Assembly (NCBI GenBank): GCA_963724495.1
Contig: CAVRUZ010000002.1
Coordinates: 806,001-870,000 of the forward strand
DNA: 64,000 nucleotides
Source of the DNA: CAVRUZ01 sp963724495
GTDB lineage: Bacteria; Actinomycetota; Actinomycetes; Propionibacteriales; DAIQRJ01
Direction: 5' to 3'
Numbering within the stretch: position 1 is the stretch's first letter; each line of letters begins with the position of its first letter. Under the pieces are notes generated by a model, which was given only the letters and a program-made list of their open reading frames with translations, was not told where the DNA came from and made no database searches. This document shows positions 9,922 through 19,147 of the stretch, piece by piece. The position numbers and the translations under genes are program-made.

Positions 9922-10869
9922 TCAGGCGAGTGCCCTCGGATGCGCGGCGGCATAGACCTCGCGCAGCTTGTCCACGGTCACCAGCGTGTAGACCTGCGTC
10001 GTGGTCACCGACGCGTGGCCCAGCAGTTCCTGCACCACGCGCACGTCGGCACCTCCATCGAGGAGGTGGGTCGCGAAGCTGTGCCGCAGGGTGTGCGGCG
10101 ACACGTGCGCCCGCACGCCCGCTGACTCGGCCGCAGCCTGGAGCACCTGCCACGCCGACTGGCGCGACAGCCGCGCCCCACGGCTGTTCAGGAACACCGC
10201 CGGCCCCGCACCGCGACCTGCGCGTGCCTTCACGGCGAGTGCCGGCCGAGCTCGCACCAGATAGGCATCGATGGCGTCTGCGGCGAACGAGCCAAGCGGC
10301 ACCACGCGCTGCTTGTCGCCCTTCCCGGTAAGGAGGATCGAGCGCGCTCCAAGGTCGATGTCGTCGACGTCGAGGCCGACCGCCTCGGACACGCGCGCGC
10401 CTGTGCCGTAGAGCAACTCCAGCAGAGCGCGATCACGCAAGGCGGCAGGGTCACCGGCTGCTCCGGCGGCGAGGATCATCCGCTCGACGTCGTCCACCGG
10501 GAGTGCCTTCGGCAGCCGGGTCGGCAGGCTGGGCGGCTTCACCTCGGTCGCGACGTCGGCCGTGGTCACACCGTCGCGTTGCCAGAAGGCGTGCAACCCG
10601 CGAACGGCGACCAGGGTGCGGGCGGCCGACGAGGCAGAGAGTTCTGGTTGACCGTCGGCCGAAGGTGCCCGTAGCGACGCGAGGAAGCCGGTGACGTCGG
10701 CGGTCGTGACGTCTTCCGGAGAGGTGCGGCCGAGACCGGCCAGGTGGTTCAGATAACGGCTCAGGTCGGCGCGGTAGGCGGCCAGAGTGTTGGCGGCGAG
10801 CCCGCGCTCGACCAGCAGGTGGTCGAGGTAGCCGCGAACGGCCGACGTGAGCGCGTCGTGGCCGGTCAC
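9922..10869 (-). CDS. xerD: Tyrosine recombinase XerD
   Basis: A 315-residue site-specific recombinase that resolves chromosome dimers at dif with its partner XerC. The catalytic set is complete: R159 (GARVSE), K183 (GKGDKQR), H259 and R262 (HTLRHSF), H285 (LGHAS) and Y294 (QVYT). The N-terminal SAM-like core-binding domain is present. The GTG start overlaps the ald stop (GTGA). Its position next to the NUDIX/ald genes and parA-scpAB is the conserved actinobacterial site of xerD. Confidence 0.95.
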   Translation of the reverse strand: MTGHDALTSAVRGYLDHLLVERGLAANTLAAYRADLSRYLNHLAGLGRTSPEDVTTADVTGFLASLRAPSADGQPELSASSAARTLVAVRGLHAFWQRDGVTTADVATEVKPPSLPTRLPKALPVDDVERMILAAGAAGDPAALRDRALLELLYGTGARVSEAVGLDVDDIDLGARSILLTGKGDKQRVVPLGSFAADAIDAYLVRARPALAVKARAGRGAGPAVFLNSRGARLSRQSAWQVLQAAAESAGVRAHVSPHTLRHSFATHLLDGGADVRVVQELLGHASVTTTQVYTLVTVDKLREVYAAAHPRALA

Positions 10870-12008
10870 CGCCGGGTGGACGCGACTCCGGCGCCGCTGA
10901 GCACCTCGGACACGGACGTGACCGGACGCCCGTGCGCCTCGGCGACACCGGCGTTGGTGATCGCGCCGGCATGGGTGTTGAGCCCGAGCGCGAGGCTCGG
11001 ATCGTCGCGCATCGCCTGCCGCCAGCCCTTCTCCGCCAGCGCGAGCGCATACGGCAGCGTGACGTTGGTGAGCGCGTAGGTGGACGTGTACGGGACGGCG
11101 CCGGGCATGTTCGCGACGCAGTAGAACAGCGACCCGTGGACCCGATAGGTCGGATCATCGTGTGTGGTCGGTCGTGAGTCCTCGAAGCACCCGCCCTGGT
11201 CGATCGCGATGTCGACGAGCACGCTCCCCGGCTTCATCGCCGCGACCTGCTCGTTGGTGATCAACTTCGGTGCCTTCGCGCCCGGCACGAGCACGGCCCC
11301 GATCACGACGTCGGCGTCGCTGATCGCCTTCTCCAGTTCCAGGGTGTTCGAGGCGATCGTGCGGCAGTGCCCCTGGTAGATCGCATCCGCGATGCGCAGC
11401 TTGGAGATGTCGCGGTCGAGCAACAGCACCTCGGCCTGCATCCCGAGCGCGATCGCTGCGGAGTTGCTCCCGGACACACCGGCACCGATGATCACCACTT
11501 TGGCCGCGTGCACGCCGGGGACGCCGCCCATCAGGACCCCGCCCCCGCCCTCGCCAGCCATCAACGAGTGTGCGGCCACGATGGGAGCCAACCGCCCGGC
11601 GACCTCGCTCATCGGCGCCAGCAACGGCAGCGTGTTGTCCGGTAGCTGCACGGTCTCGTACGCCACGCCGGTGACGCCGCGATCGAGCAGCGCATCGGTG
11701 CACTGCTCGTCGGCGGCCAGGTGCAGGTAGGTGAACAGGACCTGGCCGTCCCGCATCCGTGGGTACTCCTCGGGCCGCGGTTCCTTGACCTTGAGCACCA
11801 GGTCGCCGACCGCCCACGTGTCGTCGGCCGTCGGCAGGATTCGTGCTCCGGTGGCGGTGAAGTGCTCGTCGGTGATGCCGGAGCCGAGTCCGGCGCCCTG
11901 CTCGACGAACACCTCGTGCCCGTGGCGTGTCAGTTCGTGGACTCCCGAGGGGGTGATCGCCACCCGGAACTCGTTGTTCTTGACCTCGCTGGGCACGGAG
12001 ATCTTCAT
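10866..12008 (-). CDS. ald: Alanine dehydrogenase
   Basis: Reversible NAD-dependent deamination of L-alanine to pyruvate and ammonia. The 380-residue protein starts MKISVPSEVKNNEFRVA. It has the catalytic-region KVKEPR and YLHLAAD motifs and the dinucleotide-binding GAGVSGSNSA, then DIAIDQGGC and TSTYALTN. The length and motifs fit a full active enzyme. The ATG overlaps the upstream NUDIX stop (ATGA), and its own stop overlaps xerD. Confidence 0.96.
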   Translation of the reverse strand: MKISVPSEVKNNEFRVAITPSGVHELTRHGHEVFVEQGAGLGSGITDEHFTATGARILPTADDTWAVGDLVLKVKEPRPEEYPRMRDGQVLFTYLHLAADEQCTDALLDRGVTGVAYETVQLPDNTLPLLAPMSEVAGRLAPIVAAHSLMAGEGGGGVLMGGVPGVHAAKVVIIGAGVSGSNSAAIALGMQAEVLLLDRDISKLRIADAIYQGHCRTIASNTLELEKAISDADVVIGAVLVPGAKAPKLITNEQVAAMKPGSVLVDIAIDQGGCFEDSRPTTHDDPTYRVHGSLFYCVANMPGAVPYTSTYALTNVTLPYALALAEKGWRQAMRDDPSLALGLNTHAGAITNAGVAEAHGRPVTSVSEVLSGAGVASTRR

Positions 12009-14461
12009 GCGTCGGATTCTAGTCGCGGGACATCCTGCGGTCCGGGACCGAACGACCTGCCGGGAAGACCGTCCTTGAACGCCCAGGGAGTGCTCGCAGG
12101 GCGCAGATCGCGCCACCCTCGCTCGCGGGCGGCCCAGGCAGCAAGAGCCCCGATGACCATGTTCGGGTTGTGCAGGCGTCCGGCCAGGACCCCCTCGACC
12201 AGCTCGTCGAGCGGTATCCAGGACACCGTCATCGACGCCTCTTCGCCGTGGGCGACGTACCGGTCGGTTCCGTTCACCGCGGTGACGTCGCGGGCAAGGA
12301 AGACCCGCACGACTTCGTCTGCCATGCCCGGCGAGGTCGCGAACTCGGTGAGCAGCCACCACGAGCCGGCGCGCACGTGGCCCTCCTCGAAGAGCTCGCG
12401 AGCTGCGGCTACGGCCGGGTCCTCGTCGTCGACGTCGAGCAGTCCGGCCGGCGGCTCGATCAGCCGGTGACCGACGGGATGGCGGTACTGGTCTACGACC
12501 AGCACGCGGTCGTCCTCGTCCAGACAGACCACGGCCACGGCGCCCGGGTGGCGGATGAAGTCGCGCGTGAGGACCTCGCCGTCGGGCGAGCGCACCTGCT
12601 CGGTCCGGACGGCGATCACCCGCCCGGAATCCCAGGCGATCTCCGACGACTCGACCGGCCACCGCTCCACCGCGTCGGCCGGACTCGCGCGAGTGGCCGA
12701 AGGGTCGCTCACCGGGCGGGGTCCGTCGCCGCTTCGGCTCTTGGTGGCGACGACGTCGGCGGCGGATGATCTCCGGTCCTGGCCGTTGACCGGGCGCTGT
12801 CCGCCGGTCGGCTTGGCCAGCACGTCGACCGGGAGCTGGAGTTCCAGTTGCCGGTCGATGGCCGCGCGGATCAGCCCGGTGAACAGCGGATGCGGCCTCG
12901 TGGGCCGAGACTTCAGCTCCGGATGGCCCTGCGTCGCCACGTAGTACGGGTGCGTCGCGGCCGGCAACTCGACGAACTCCACCAGGGTTCCGTCCGGACT
13001 GGTCCCACTGATCACGAATCCTGCTTGAGAAAGCTGGTCGCGGTAGGCGTTGTTGACCTCGTAGCGGTGCCGATGACGTTCGCTCACGTGGGTCGTGCCG
13101 TAGGTGGCGGCCACGACGCTGCCGGGGGTGAGGACGGCAGGGTACGAGCCGAGCCGCATGGTGCCGCCGAGGTCGCCGTCGCCGGCCACGATCGCCAACT
13201 GCTCGGCCATGGTGGCGATCACCGGGTTGGTGGAGTCGGGTTCGAACTCCGAACTGTCCGCGTCCGCGAGCCCCAGTTTCGTGCGGGCGTACTCGATCAC
13301 CATGCACTGCAGGCCGAGACAGAGTCCGAGCGTCGGGATCCCGCGCTCACGGGCGTAGCGCAGGGCCGCGAGCTTGCCCTCCACGCCACGGATACCGAAG
13401 CCGCCAGGAACGCAGACAGCGTCGACGTCGCGCAGCATGCGGTCGGTCTCGTGTGGGTCGACGAGGGGGTCGGACGCTACCCAGACGACTTTCACCTTTG
13501 CGGAGTTGGCGAAACCGCCTGCCCTCAACGCCTCGACCACCGACAGGTATGCGTCCGGCAGGTCGACGTACTTGCCGACCAGGGCCACCGTGACCTCGAA
13601 GTCGGGTTGGTGCACCTTCTCCAGCAGCCGGTCCCAGGCGTGCCAGTTCACGTCGCGGAAGGGCAGGTTCATCCGGCGGACGAGGTAGGCGTCCAGCCCT
13701 TCGGCGTGCAGCACCTTGGGGATGTCGTAGATCGAGGGTGCGTCGGTGGCATTGGCCACCGCGTCGGTGTCGACGTCGCACATCAGCGAGATCTTGCGCT
13801 TGACGCTCTCGGGAATCGGGCGATCGGAGCGGCACACCAGCGCATCGGGCGTGATGCCCACCTGGCGCAGGGCCGCGACCGAGTGCTGCGTGGGCTTGGT
13901 CTTCAACTCACCGCTGGTGCCGAGGTAGGGCACCAAGGAGACGTGAAGGAAGAACGTGTTCTCGCGGCCGACCTCGTGCCGGACCTGTCGCGCCGCCTCG
14001 AGGAACGGCAGCGACTCGATGTCGCCGACGGTGCCGCCGACCTCGGTGATGACCACGTCGACGTCGTCCGTGGCCATCGCAAGGATGCGGTCCTTGATCT
14101 CGTTGGTGATGTGCGGGATCACCTGCACGGTGTCGCCGAGGTACTCGCCGCGTCGCTCGCGGGCGATCACGTCGGAGTAGACCTGACCGGTGGTGACGTT
14201 GGCCTTGCGGCTCAGGTTGCGGTCGAGGAACCGCTCGTAGTGCCCGATGTCGAGATCGGTCTCGGCGCCGTCCTCGGTGACGAAGACCTCGCCGTGCTGG
14301 AACGGGTTCATCGTGCCGGGATCGACGTTGAGGTAGGGGTCGAGCTTCTGCATGGTGACCCGGATACCTCGGGCGGTGAGCAGTGCGCCGAGGCTCGAGG
14401 CGGTCAGCCCCTTGCCGATGGAGGAGGCGACGCCTCCGGTGACGAAGACATGCTTTTTCAC
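12005..14461 (-). CDS. pyrG: CTP synthase joined in frame to a NUDIX (ADP-ribose pyrophosphatase-type) domain
   Basis: Residues 1 to about 555 are CTP synthase: the amidoligase part has GGVASSIGKG, and the glutaminase part has GGFGIRG and the nucleophile Cys in GLCLGLQC. It makes CTP from UTP and glutamine. A Pro/Arg-rich linker of about 45 residues follows. Then comes a NUDIX hydrolase with QYRHPVGHRL and the box PAGLLDV...ARELFEE, like actinobacterial ADP-ribose pyrophosphatases. No stop separates them. In related genomes they are two adjacent genes. An internal GTG at 12670 could start a separate 221-residue NUDIX protein. The start is placed at GTG 14461, with GGAG six bases upstream; GTG 14473 is the alternative. 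Confidence 0.88.
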   Translation of the reverse strand: MKKHVFVTGGVASSIGKGLTASSLGALLTARGIRVTMQKLDPYLNVDPGTMNPFQHGEVFVTEDGAETDLDIGHYERFLDRNLSRKANVTTGQVYSDVIARERRGEYLGDTVQVIPHITNEIKDRILAMATDDVDVVITEVGGTVGDIESLPFLEAARQVRHEVGRENTFFLHVSLVPYLGTSGELKTKPTQHSVAALRQVGITPDALVCRSDRPIPESVKRKISLMCDVDTDAVANATDAPSIYDIPKVLHAEGLDAYLVRRMNLPFRDVNWHAWDRLLEKVHQPDFEVTVALVGKYVDLPDAYLSVVEALRAGGFANSAKVKVVWVASDPLVDPHETDRMLRDVDAVCVPGGFGIRGVEGKLAALRYARERGIPTLGLCLGLQCMVIEYARTKLGLADADSSEFEPDSTNPVIATMAEQLAIVAGDGDLGGTMRLGSYPAVLTPGSVVAATYGTTHVSERHRHRYEVNNAYRDQLSQAGFVISGTSPDGTLVEFVELPAATHPYYVATQGHPELKSRPTRPHPLFTGLIRAAIDRQLELQLPVDVLAKPTGGQRPVNGQDRRSSAADVVATKSRSGDGPRPVSDPSATRASPADAVERWPVESSEIAWDSGRVIAVRTEQVRSPDGEVLTRDFIRHPGAVAVVCLDEDDRVLVVDQYRHPVGHRLIEPPAGLLDVDDEDPAVAAARELFEEGHVRAGSWWLLTEFATSPGMADEVVRVFLARDVTAVNGTDRYVAHGEEASMTVSWIPLDELVEGVLAGRLHNPNMVIGALAAWAARERGWRDLRPASTPWAFKDGLPGRSFGPGPQDVPRLESDA

Positions 14462-14519
14462 CGATCGCTCCACGGACTACCACCTTATTAGAGCCGAGCG
14501 CCGTTCCCTAGCCGAGCGG

Positions 14520-15608
14520 TCACCGCCCGGGTGTGTCGCTCGCCGCGATCTCGTTGTAGAGGGACTCGGCGAGCGCGACCGCGTCCGCGCGGTCCGGCCA
14601 GGTGGCCGCCTGCTGTGGCCCCTCGACCCGCAGTCGCTCGGAGAGCGAGGCATCGGTGAGCACATGCCGGCAGGCCCGGGCCAGGGCGAGGGTGTCGCCG
14701 CTGGGCACCAGTACCGCGGCGGTTCCCACGAGACCGGGCACACCACCGACTGCCGTCCCTACGAAGGGAACTCCGCTCCGCAGGGCCTCCTGCGCAACCA
14801 GTGCCCGGGCCTCCCAGCTGCTGGAGTTGACGGCGAGGTCGGCGGCGGCAAGAAGGTCGGCCACGTCGTCGCGGTGGCCGAGCAGCCGGACGTTCGCCCC
14901 GGTCTCCTCGATGCGGCGCTGCAGCGACTCCCGCAGCGGTCCGTCACCGGCGATGACCAGGACCGGTGCGGGCCGCAGGTCGGCGAGCCAGGCCCAGGCG
15001 TCGACCATCGTCTGTTGGTCCTTCTGCGGCGCGAGCCGACCCACGGCCAGCCCCAAGGGCTGGTCGGGGGCAACTCCAAGCTGCTTCCGCAGCCTCTCCG
15101 GGGAAACGCTGGCCGATGGCAGCGGCGGAGCCACGACCGGGAAGGCACGGGCGTCATCGGCGCCGAGCCGGCCGGCCAGCTCCACCAGGTCGTCACTCGC
15201 CCCGAGCGTCAGCCGGCTGCCGTTCGCGAGCACTCTCGCCACGGCGGCGCCCGACAGTCGTTGGGACACGGATCCGTTGGGCGGCAGGTTGTGCCAGGTG
15301 CAGACGAGCTGGCGACGAGCCGTTCTCGGCGCACGTCTCAACATGCTGATACCCGCGTGATATCCGTGCGCATGCACGACATCTGCAGCATGTATCAGTG
15401 CACGAATATGGCTGCGACGGCCGCCGATCTCTTCGAGCACCACACCCGTTGACGTGAGGGTGGCGAGGTCCGGTCGCGCCAATGTGGCTGCCGGGGCCAG
15501 AACCGTCACCTCGTGACGAGCCGCGAGGTCCTCGGCGAGCATCGCGACGTGGGCGCCGATGCCACCGGTGCTCGAGTGCAGCGCGAGCAGCAGCCGCAGG
15601 CCCGTCAT
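14520..15608 (-). CDS. Glycosyltransferase family 4 protein
   Basis: A 362-residue GT-B fold enzyme. The N-terminal domain begins RLLLALHSSTGGIGAHV with a Gly-rich donor or acceptor loop. The C-terminal domain has VGRLAPQKDQ and IAGDGPLR, then the EX7E-type element in SSWEARALVAQEAL. The sugar donor and acceptor are unknown. The ATG overlaps the stop of the MurJ-like gene by four bases, so it is part of the same envelope transcript and probably adds a sugar to the lipid-linked product of that cluster. Confidence 0.88.
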   Translation of the reverse strand: MTGLRLLLALHSSTGGIGAHVAMLAEDLAARHEVTVLAPAATLARPDLATLTSTGVVLEEIGGRRSHIRALIHAADVVHAHGYHAGISMLRRAPRTARRQLVCTWHNLPPNGSVSQRLSGAAVARVLANGSRLTLGASDDLVELAGRLGADDARAFPVVAPPLPSASVSPERLRKQLGVAPDQPLGLAVGRLAPQKDQQTMVDAWAWLADLRPAPVLVIAGDGPLRESLQRRIEETGANVRLLGHRDDVADLLAAADLAVNSSSWEARALVAQEALRSGVPFVGTAVGGVPGLVGTAAVLVPSGDTLALARACRHVLTDASLSERLRVEGPQQAATWPDRADAVALAESLYNEIAASDTPGR

Positions 15609-17288
15609 CCCGCGACGTCCTCATTGACGGGAACGGGTCGACGTCCGGGCGACAGGGACGAGCGGAGCTCTCGCCAGCCCGGGGCGTCCAGCAGGCGCAC
15701 GACGCCGGCGAGCACCAACGCGACAACGGCGCCGACGACCAGCAGGACCAGCACCACCGAGATCACAGCCGCTGGTTCGGGCAGCACGTCGGCGACGAGG
15801 CGGCCACCCAGACCCGCGAGAGCGGCCGCGACCACCCCGCTGGCGAGGCTGCGCAACAGGCCGCGATCCCAGGCGTCCCGGCGAACCGCGAAGGCGCCGA
15901 CCAGGCCGCCGATGGTCATGCCCGCGACCACTGCCCAACTGAGAGAGACGACGGTGCGATCCCCCGGCCACGTACGCCCCAGCACGACTGCGAGCACGAT
16001 GACCAGCGTCCAGGCCACCGTGTTCGTCCCGGCCGACGCGGCAGCACGGTGGCGGGCCACCAGCGCCCGCCCGGTGAGCACCAGGACGGCATAGCCGGGC
16101 AGGGCCAGTCCCAACACGCTGACGGCGCTCGCGAGCCGCGTGTGGTCGGGACCTTGCGGGGCGAACAGCAGCGAGACGGTCGGGCCGGTCGCGACCAGCA
16201 CGGCGGTACCTGCGCACCCGGCCAGCAGGGCTGCCCGGAGGGCTCCGGACACCCGCCGGCCGAACTGGGAAGGCGCCGGCGGAGCACCCGTTTCCATCGC
16301 GGACGGCACCCCGTGGCTCTCCGCGAACCTGGGAAACATCGTGGTGGCGATCGGCGCCGCCAGCACGGCAAACGGGACCAGGTAGATCGCGTTCGCCCAG
16401 CTGTACAAGGCGATTGTGCCGGCGTCGCCATAGCGGTTGCCGACGTAGGTGAGCAATGTCGTCGCCAACTGCTGGGCGGCCAGCGCAGCCACGCTTGCCA
16501 CCGTCAGCCTCCGGGCGATCGACCCGTCGCCAGGTGGGAACCGCAGATGTCGGCCTGAGGGAGACGAGCGATCCGCCACCGGAAGCCTGTGCCCGCCGGG
16601 TGATGCGGCTGCGGCTGAGCGGCACCAGCACGGTCAGGGTGAGTGCAAGAACGCCGGCGGTGGTGCCGGCTCCGAGAACCCACACCTGGCCAGACGCTCC
16701 GTAGGCGACGTAACTGGCCGCCACGACGAGCGTGGACAGCAAGGGGGCGGAGGCGGCGGCTGCGAACCGGTGCTGGGCGTTCAGCAGTGCCGAGGCCCAG
16801 ACGGCCAGGCCGTAGAGCACGACCTGGGGTGCGAACCAGACCAGGAGACCCGCAGCCGTGTCGACCGTGGCGGCCGGGCAGTCCGGGCGGTCGGGGAGCA
16901 TCAGCCGCGCGTACGGCGCGGAGAGCACCGCGGTCAGCACCGAGAGCGGGACCAGCAGCACGAGGAGCCAGCCGAGCAGTGCGGCAGCTGAGCCGCGCAC
17001 CCGGTCCAGGTCCCCGCGGGCCATCGGGAAGGCCACCAGCGGTACGACCGTGGCGGCGAGCATGCCGCCCGCGGCGAGTTCGAAGGCGACGTTCGGCAGC
17101 TGGTTCGCCGTGGTGTAGGCGTCACCGAGACATCCGGGGCCGACCGTCCGGGCGAAGACGAGCCACCGGACGAACCCGGCGGCGCGGGCAGCCAGCGTGA
17201 TGGCCGCGACCAGCAGAGCCGCACCGATCAACGTGCCCCCGGTTCCGCGCCACCAGCGCCGGTCCCGGCCGGCGGTGTCCGGCGTCAT
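15605..17288 (-). CDS. MurJ/MviN-family lipid flippase paralogue (one-base frameshift)
   Basis: A polytopic membrane protein of about 560 residues. The N-terminal half (17288 to about 16550) has LARAAGFVRWLVFARTVG and NQLPNVAFELAAGGMLAA, typical of MurJ. The C-terminal half continues in another frame from about 16545 with LRFPPGDG, NAIYLVPFAVLAAPIATTMFPRF and many hydrophobic helices. One extra base near 16545-16549 joins them. MurJ proteins move lipid-linked precursors across the membrane. The usual actinobacterial murJ sits near the replication origin, so this is likely a paralogue with another substrate, perhaps the product of the MraY-like neighbour. Confidence 0.85.
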
Positions 17289-17295
17289 CGGGACG

Positions 17296-18193
17296 TCACC
17301 CTTCGGGCCGGCGGCCCCACCGGTCGAGCCGGCGCAGCCAGGGGGTCCGGTCGATCACGCGCGAGAACGACACCTTCTCCGAGACCAGCGTGAGGGCCGT
17401 GACACCGGCCAGCGCCACCAGCCTGGCTGGTCGCGGCGCGGCCGCGGTGAAGCCCGGCCGCCAGCACCGCGCCGGCGGCGTTCGCACCGCAGTCCCCCAG
17501 CATGCTGCGGCCGCCCAGGTCGGCAGGGCCGGTGCCGGTGAGCGCTCCCAGCACTGAGCCGGCCGTCGTAGGCAGAGCCGCAGGGCTCATCAACCCGGTC
17601 ATCACCACGACGGCCTTGGTCGCGCGCCCGGGGCGCAGGTCGAACAGGTTCACCAGGTTGGCGGTTCCGGCCACGAGCGCGGTGTCGATCGCCGTGTCGA
17701 GGGCGGCCGCGGTCGTCGACCTCCCTCGCCGCGACCCGGCCAGCACACCGGCGGCGGCCGTCAAGCCGATGACCTTGATCCCGCCGGTGGTCAGCTTGCC
17801 CCTTGCCAGTGCCTGTAGGTGGCCCTTGAGCCCTCGGCTGTCCGCGCTGCCGGCCAGGTCGTCGAGCAGCCCGACTCCCCCGACTGTCACCGCCACTGCT
17901 GCGACACCCGGACGGCCGGACGCGAGCGAGCCAGCAGCCAGGCCGGCCACCGAGGCCGGGCCGGCAAACAGACTTACCTGGTCGCCGGCGAAGTTCTGCC
18001 GCCAGAACGCGCGCCGCCACCCCTGCGGCCCTTCGTCACCCGGTTGGTCGGGCGCTCGCGCAGCCGGTGGTGGGGCGACCCGCTGGAGCACGTGGTAGGT
18101 GACAGCACTGACGACCGCGCCGGCGACCAGACCAGTCACCTGACCGCAGGCCGGCGCGAGGATTCGCGGGGCACGGGGGGTCGGCGCAGCCAC
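17296..18193 (-). CDS. MraY/WecA-like glycosyl-1-phosphate transferase homologue (frameshift near the 3' end)
   Basis: A membrane protein with the polyprenyl-phosphate sugar-1-phosphate transferase pattern: GLLDDLAG (paired Asp), GKLTTGGIKVIGL, NLVNLFDLRPGRA and LGDCGANAAGA. The C-terminal segment (VALAGVTALTLVSEKVSFS) lies in a different frame from about 17420-17445, so one base was gained or lost there. The stop is at 17296. It would load a sugar phosphate onto a lipid carrier. Its closeness to steB/steA and a MurJ-like gene suggests a cell-envelope role. The substrate is not predictable. Confidence 0.8.
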
Positions 18194-18205
18194 TGGCGCG
18201 CAGAC

Positions 18206-19147
18206 CTAACCGGCCGGCTTCGGCGCCGCGCCGTCGGTCTTGCCGACGTTGCCGTAGTGGCCTGCCTCGCCCGCGGCCTGTTCCACCTGCGCGTACACCA
18301 CCGCCAGCCGCCCGGCCGGGCTCTGGATCTGGTCGACCGTGGACACCCGCCGGCGGGCGACGTCGTCGGTGCGGATCGCGTTGAGCACGCCGCCCGAGCG
18401 CGCCGAGTCCGGCGGACCAGCGACCACCGCGCCGGCGTTGCTGCTGCCGTCGAGCCCGACCGACAGCCCGACGTAGGCCTTGGGATCCTCTTCGGCCGAA
18501 CCCTCGGGGTCGGGCGGGCCGGCGACCATCAGCACTGCGCCAGCCCGCTCGATGCCGTCGGGCACCTTCAGCAGGCCCTGGTCGGTGAAGGCGGCGAGGA
18601 TCGCGGCGCCGGACGCGTCGCTCGGCTCTGCGCTCTTGGTCACCAGCGCGTGCGCGATGATGTAGCCCACCCGCTGATAGCCGCTCGCCGACGCCGGGAT
18701 CTCGAGTCCGGTGGCGGGCGCCGACCCGAGCGCTGAGTCGGCCAGCTCCTCGACGAACTGCGACTGGCTCGGATCGGCGAACTTGGGCTGAACACCAACA
18801 GTTCCGGTGATGTCGCCCCCCGCCTGCTGGACCAGCCGGGTCAAGGCGTCGACATGTGCGCCGTCGGCACCCGGCAACGTGACCACGAGGATCTTCCGGC
18901 CGTTGAGCTGCCCGGACACCAACATCGGCGCGAGGTCGTTGATCACCTGGTCGGAGTACTTCTGGTCCGACTGCTGGGCGAGAACCTGCTTGCGCAGATC
19001 GTCCTTCTCGGCGGCCAACTGGTCGACCGAAGCGCGCAGCTGCTGATCGGCGGTGCTCTTGAGCGGCCCTGCGCCGAGAGCCACCCCGACGGCGAGCGCC
19101 AGGAAGATCGCCGCGATCGTGGTGAGGAACTGCTTGTAGTCGATCAC
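18206..19147 (-). CDS. steB: SteB/MctB-family protein
   Basis: A 313-residue protein with one N-terminal membrane helix (TIAAIFLALAVGVALGAG), a short coiled coil (LRASVDQLAAEKDDLRKQVL) and an extracellular domain. The family is known as MctB (Rv1698, once called a copper transporter) in mycobacteria and as SteB in corynebacteria, where it works with SteA to control peptidoglycan hydrolysis at division. The GTG start overlaps the steA stop (GTGA), so the two are coupled. Confidence 0.88.
   Translation of the reverse strand: MIDYKQFLTTIAAIFLALAVGVALGAGPLKSTADQQLRASVDQLAAEKDDLRKQVLAQQSDQKYSDQVINDLAPMLVSGQLNGRKILVVTLPGADGAHVDALTRLVQQAGGDITGTVGVQPKFADPSQSQFVEELADSALGSAPATGLEIPASASGYQRVGYIIAHALVTKSAEPSDASGAAILAAFTDQGLLKVPDGIERAGAVLMVAGPPDPEGSAEEDPKAYVGLSVGLDGSSNAGAVVAGPPDSARSGGVLNAIRTDDVARRRVSTVDQIQSPAGRLAVVYAQVEQAAGEAGHYGNVGKTDGAAPKPAG

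Noticed and set aside
10866..13307. A very long open frame running upstream of alanine dehydrogenase
   Set aside because: Only the part from ATG 12008 matches Ald; the rest is an antisense-like shadow of the NUDIX/pyrG gene in GC-rich DNA.
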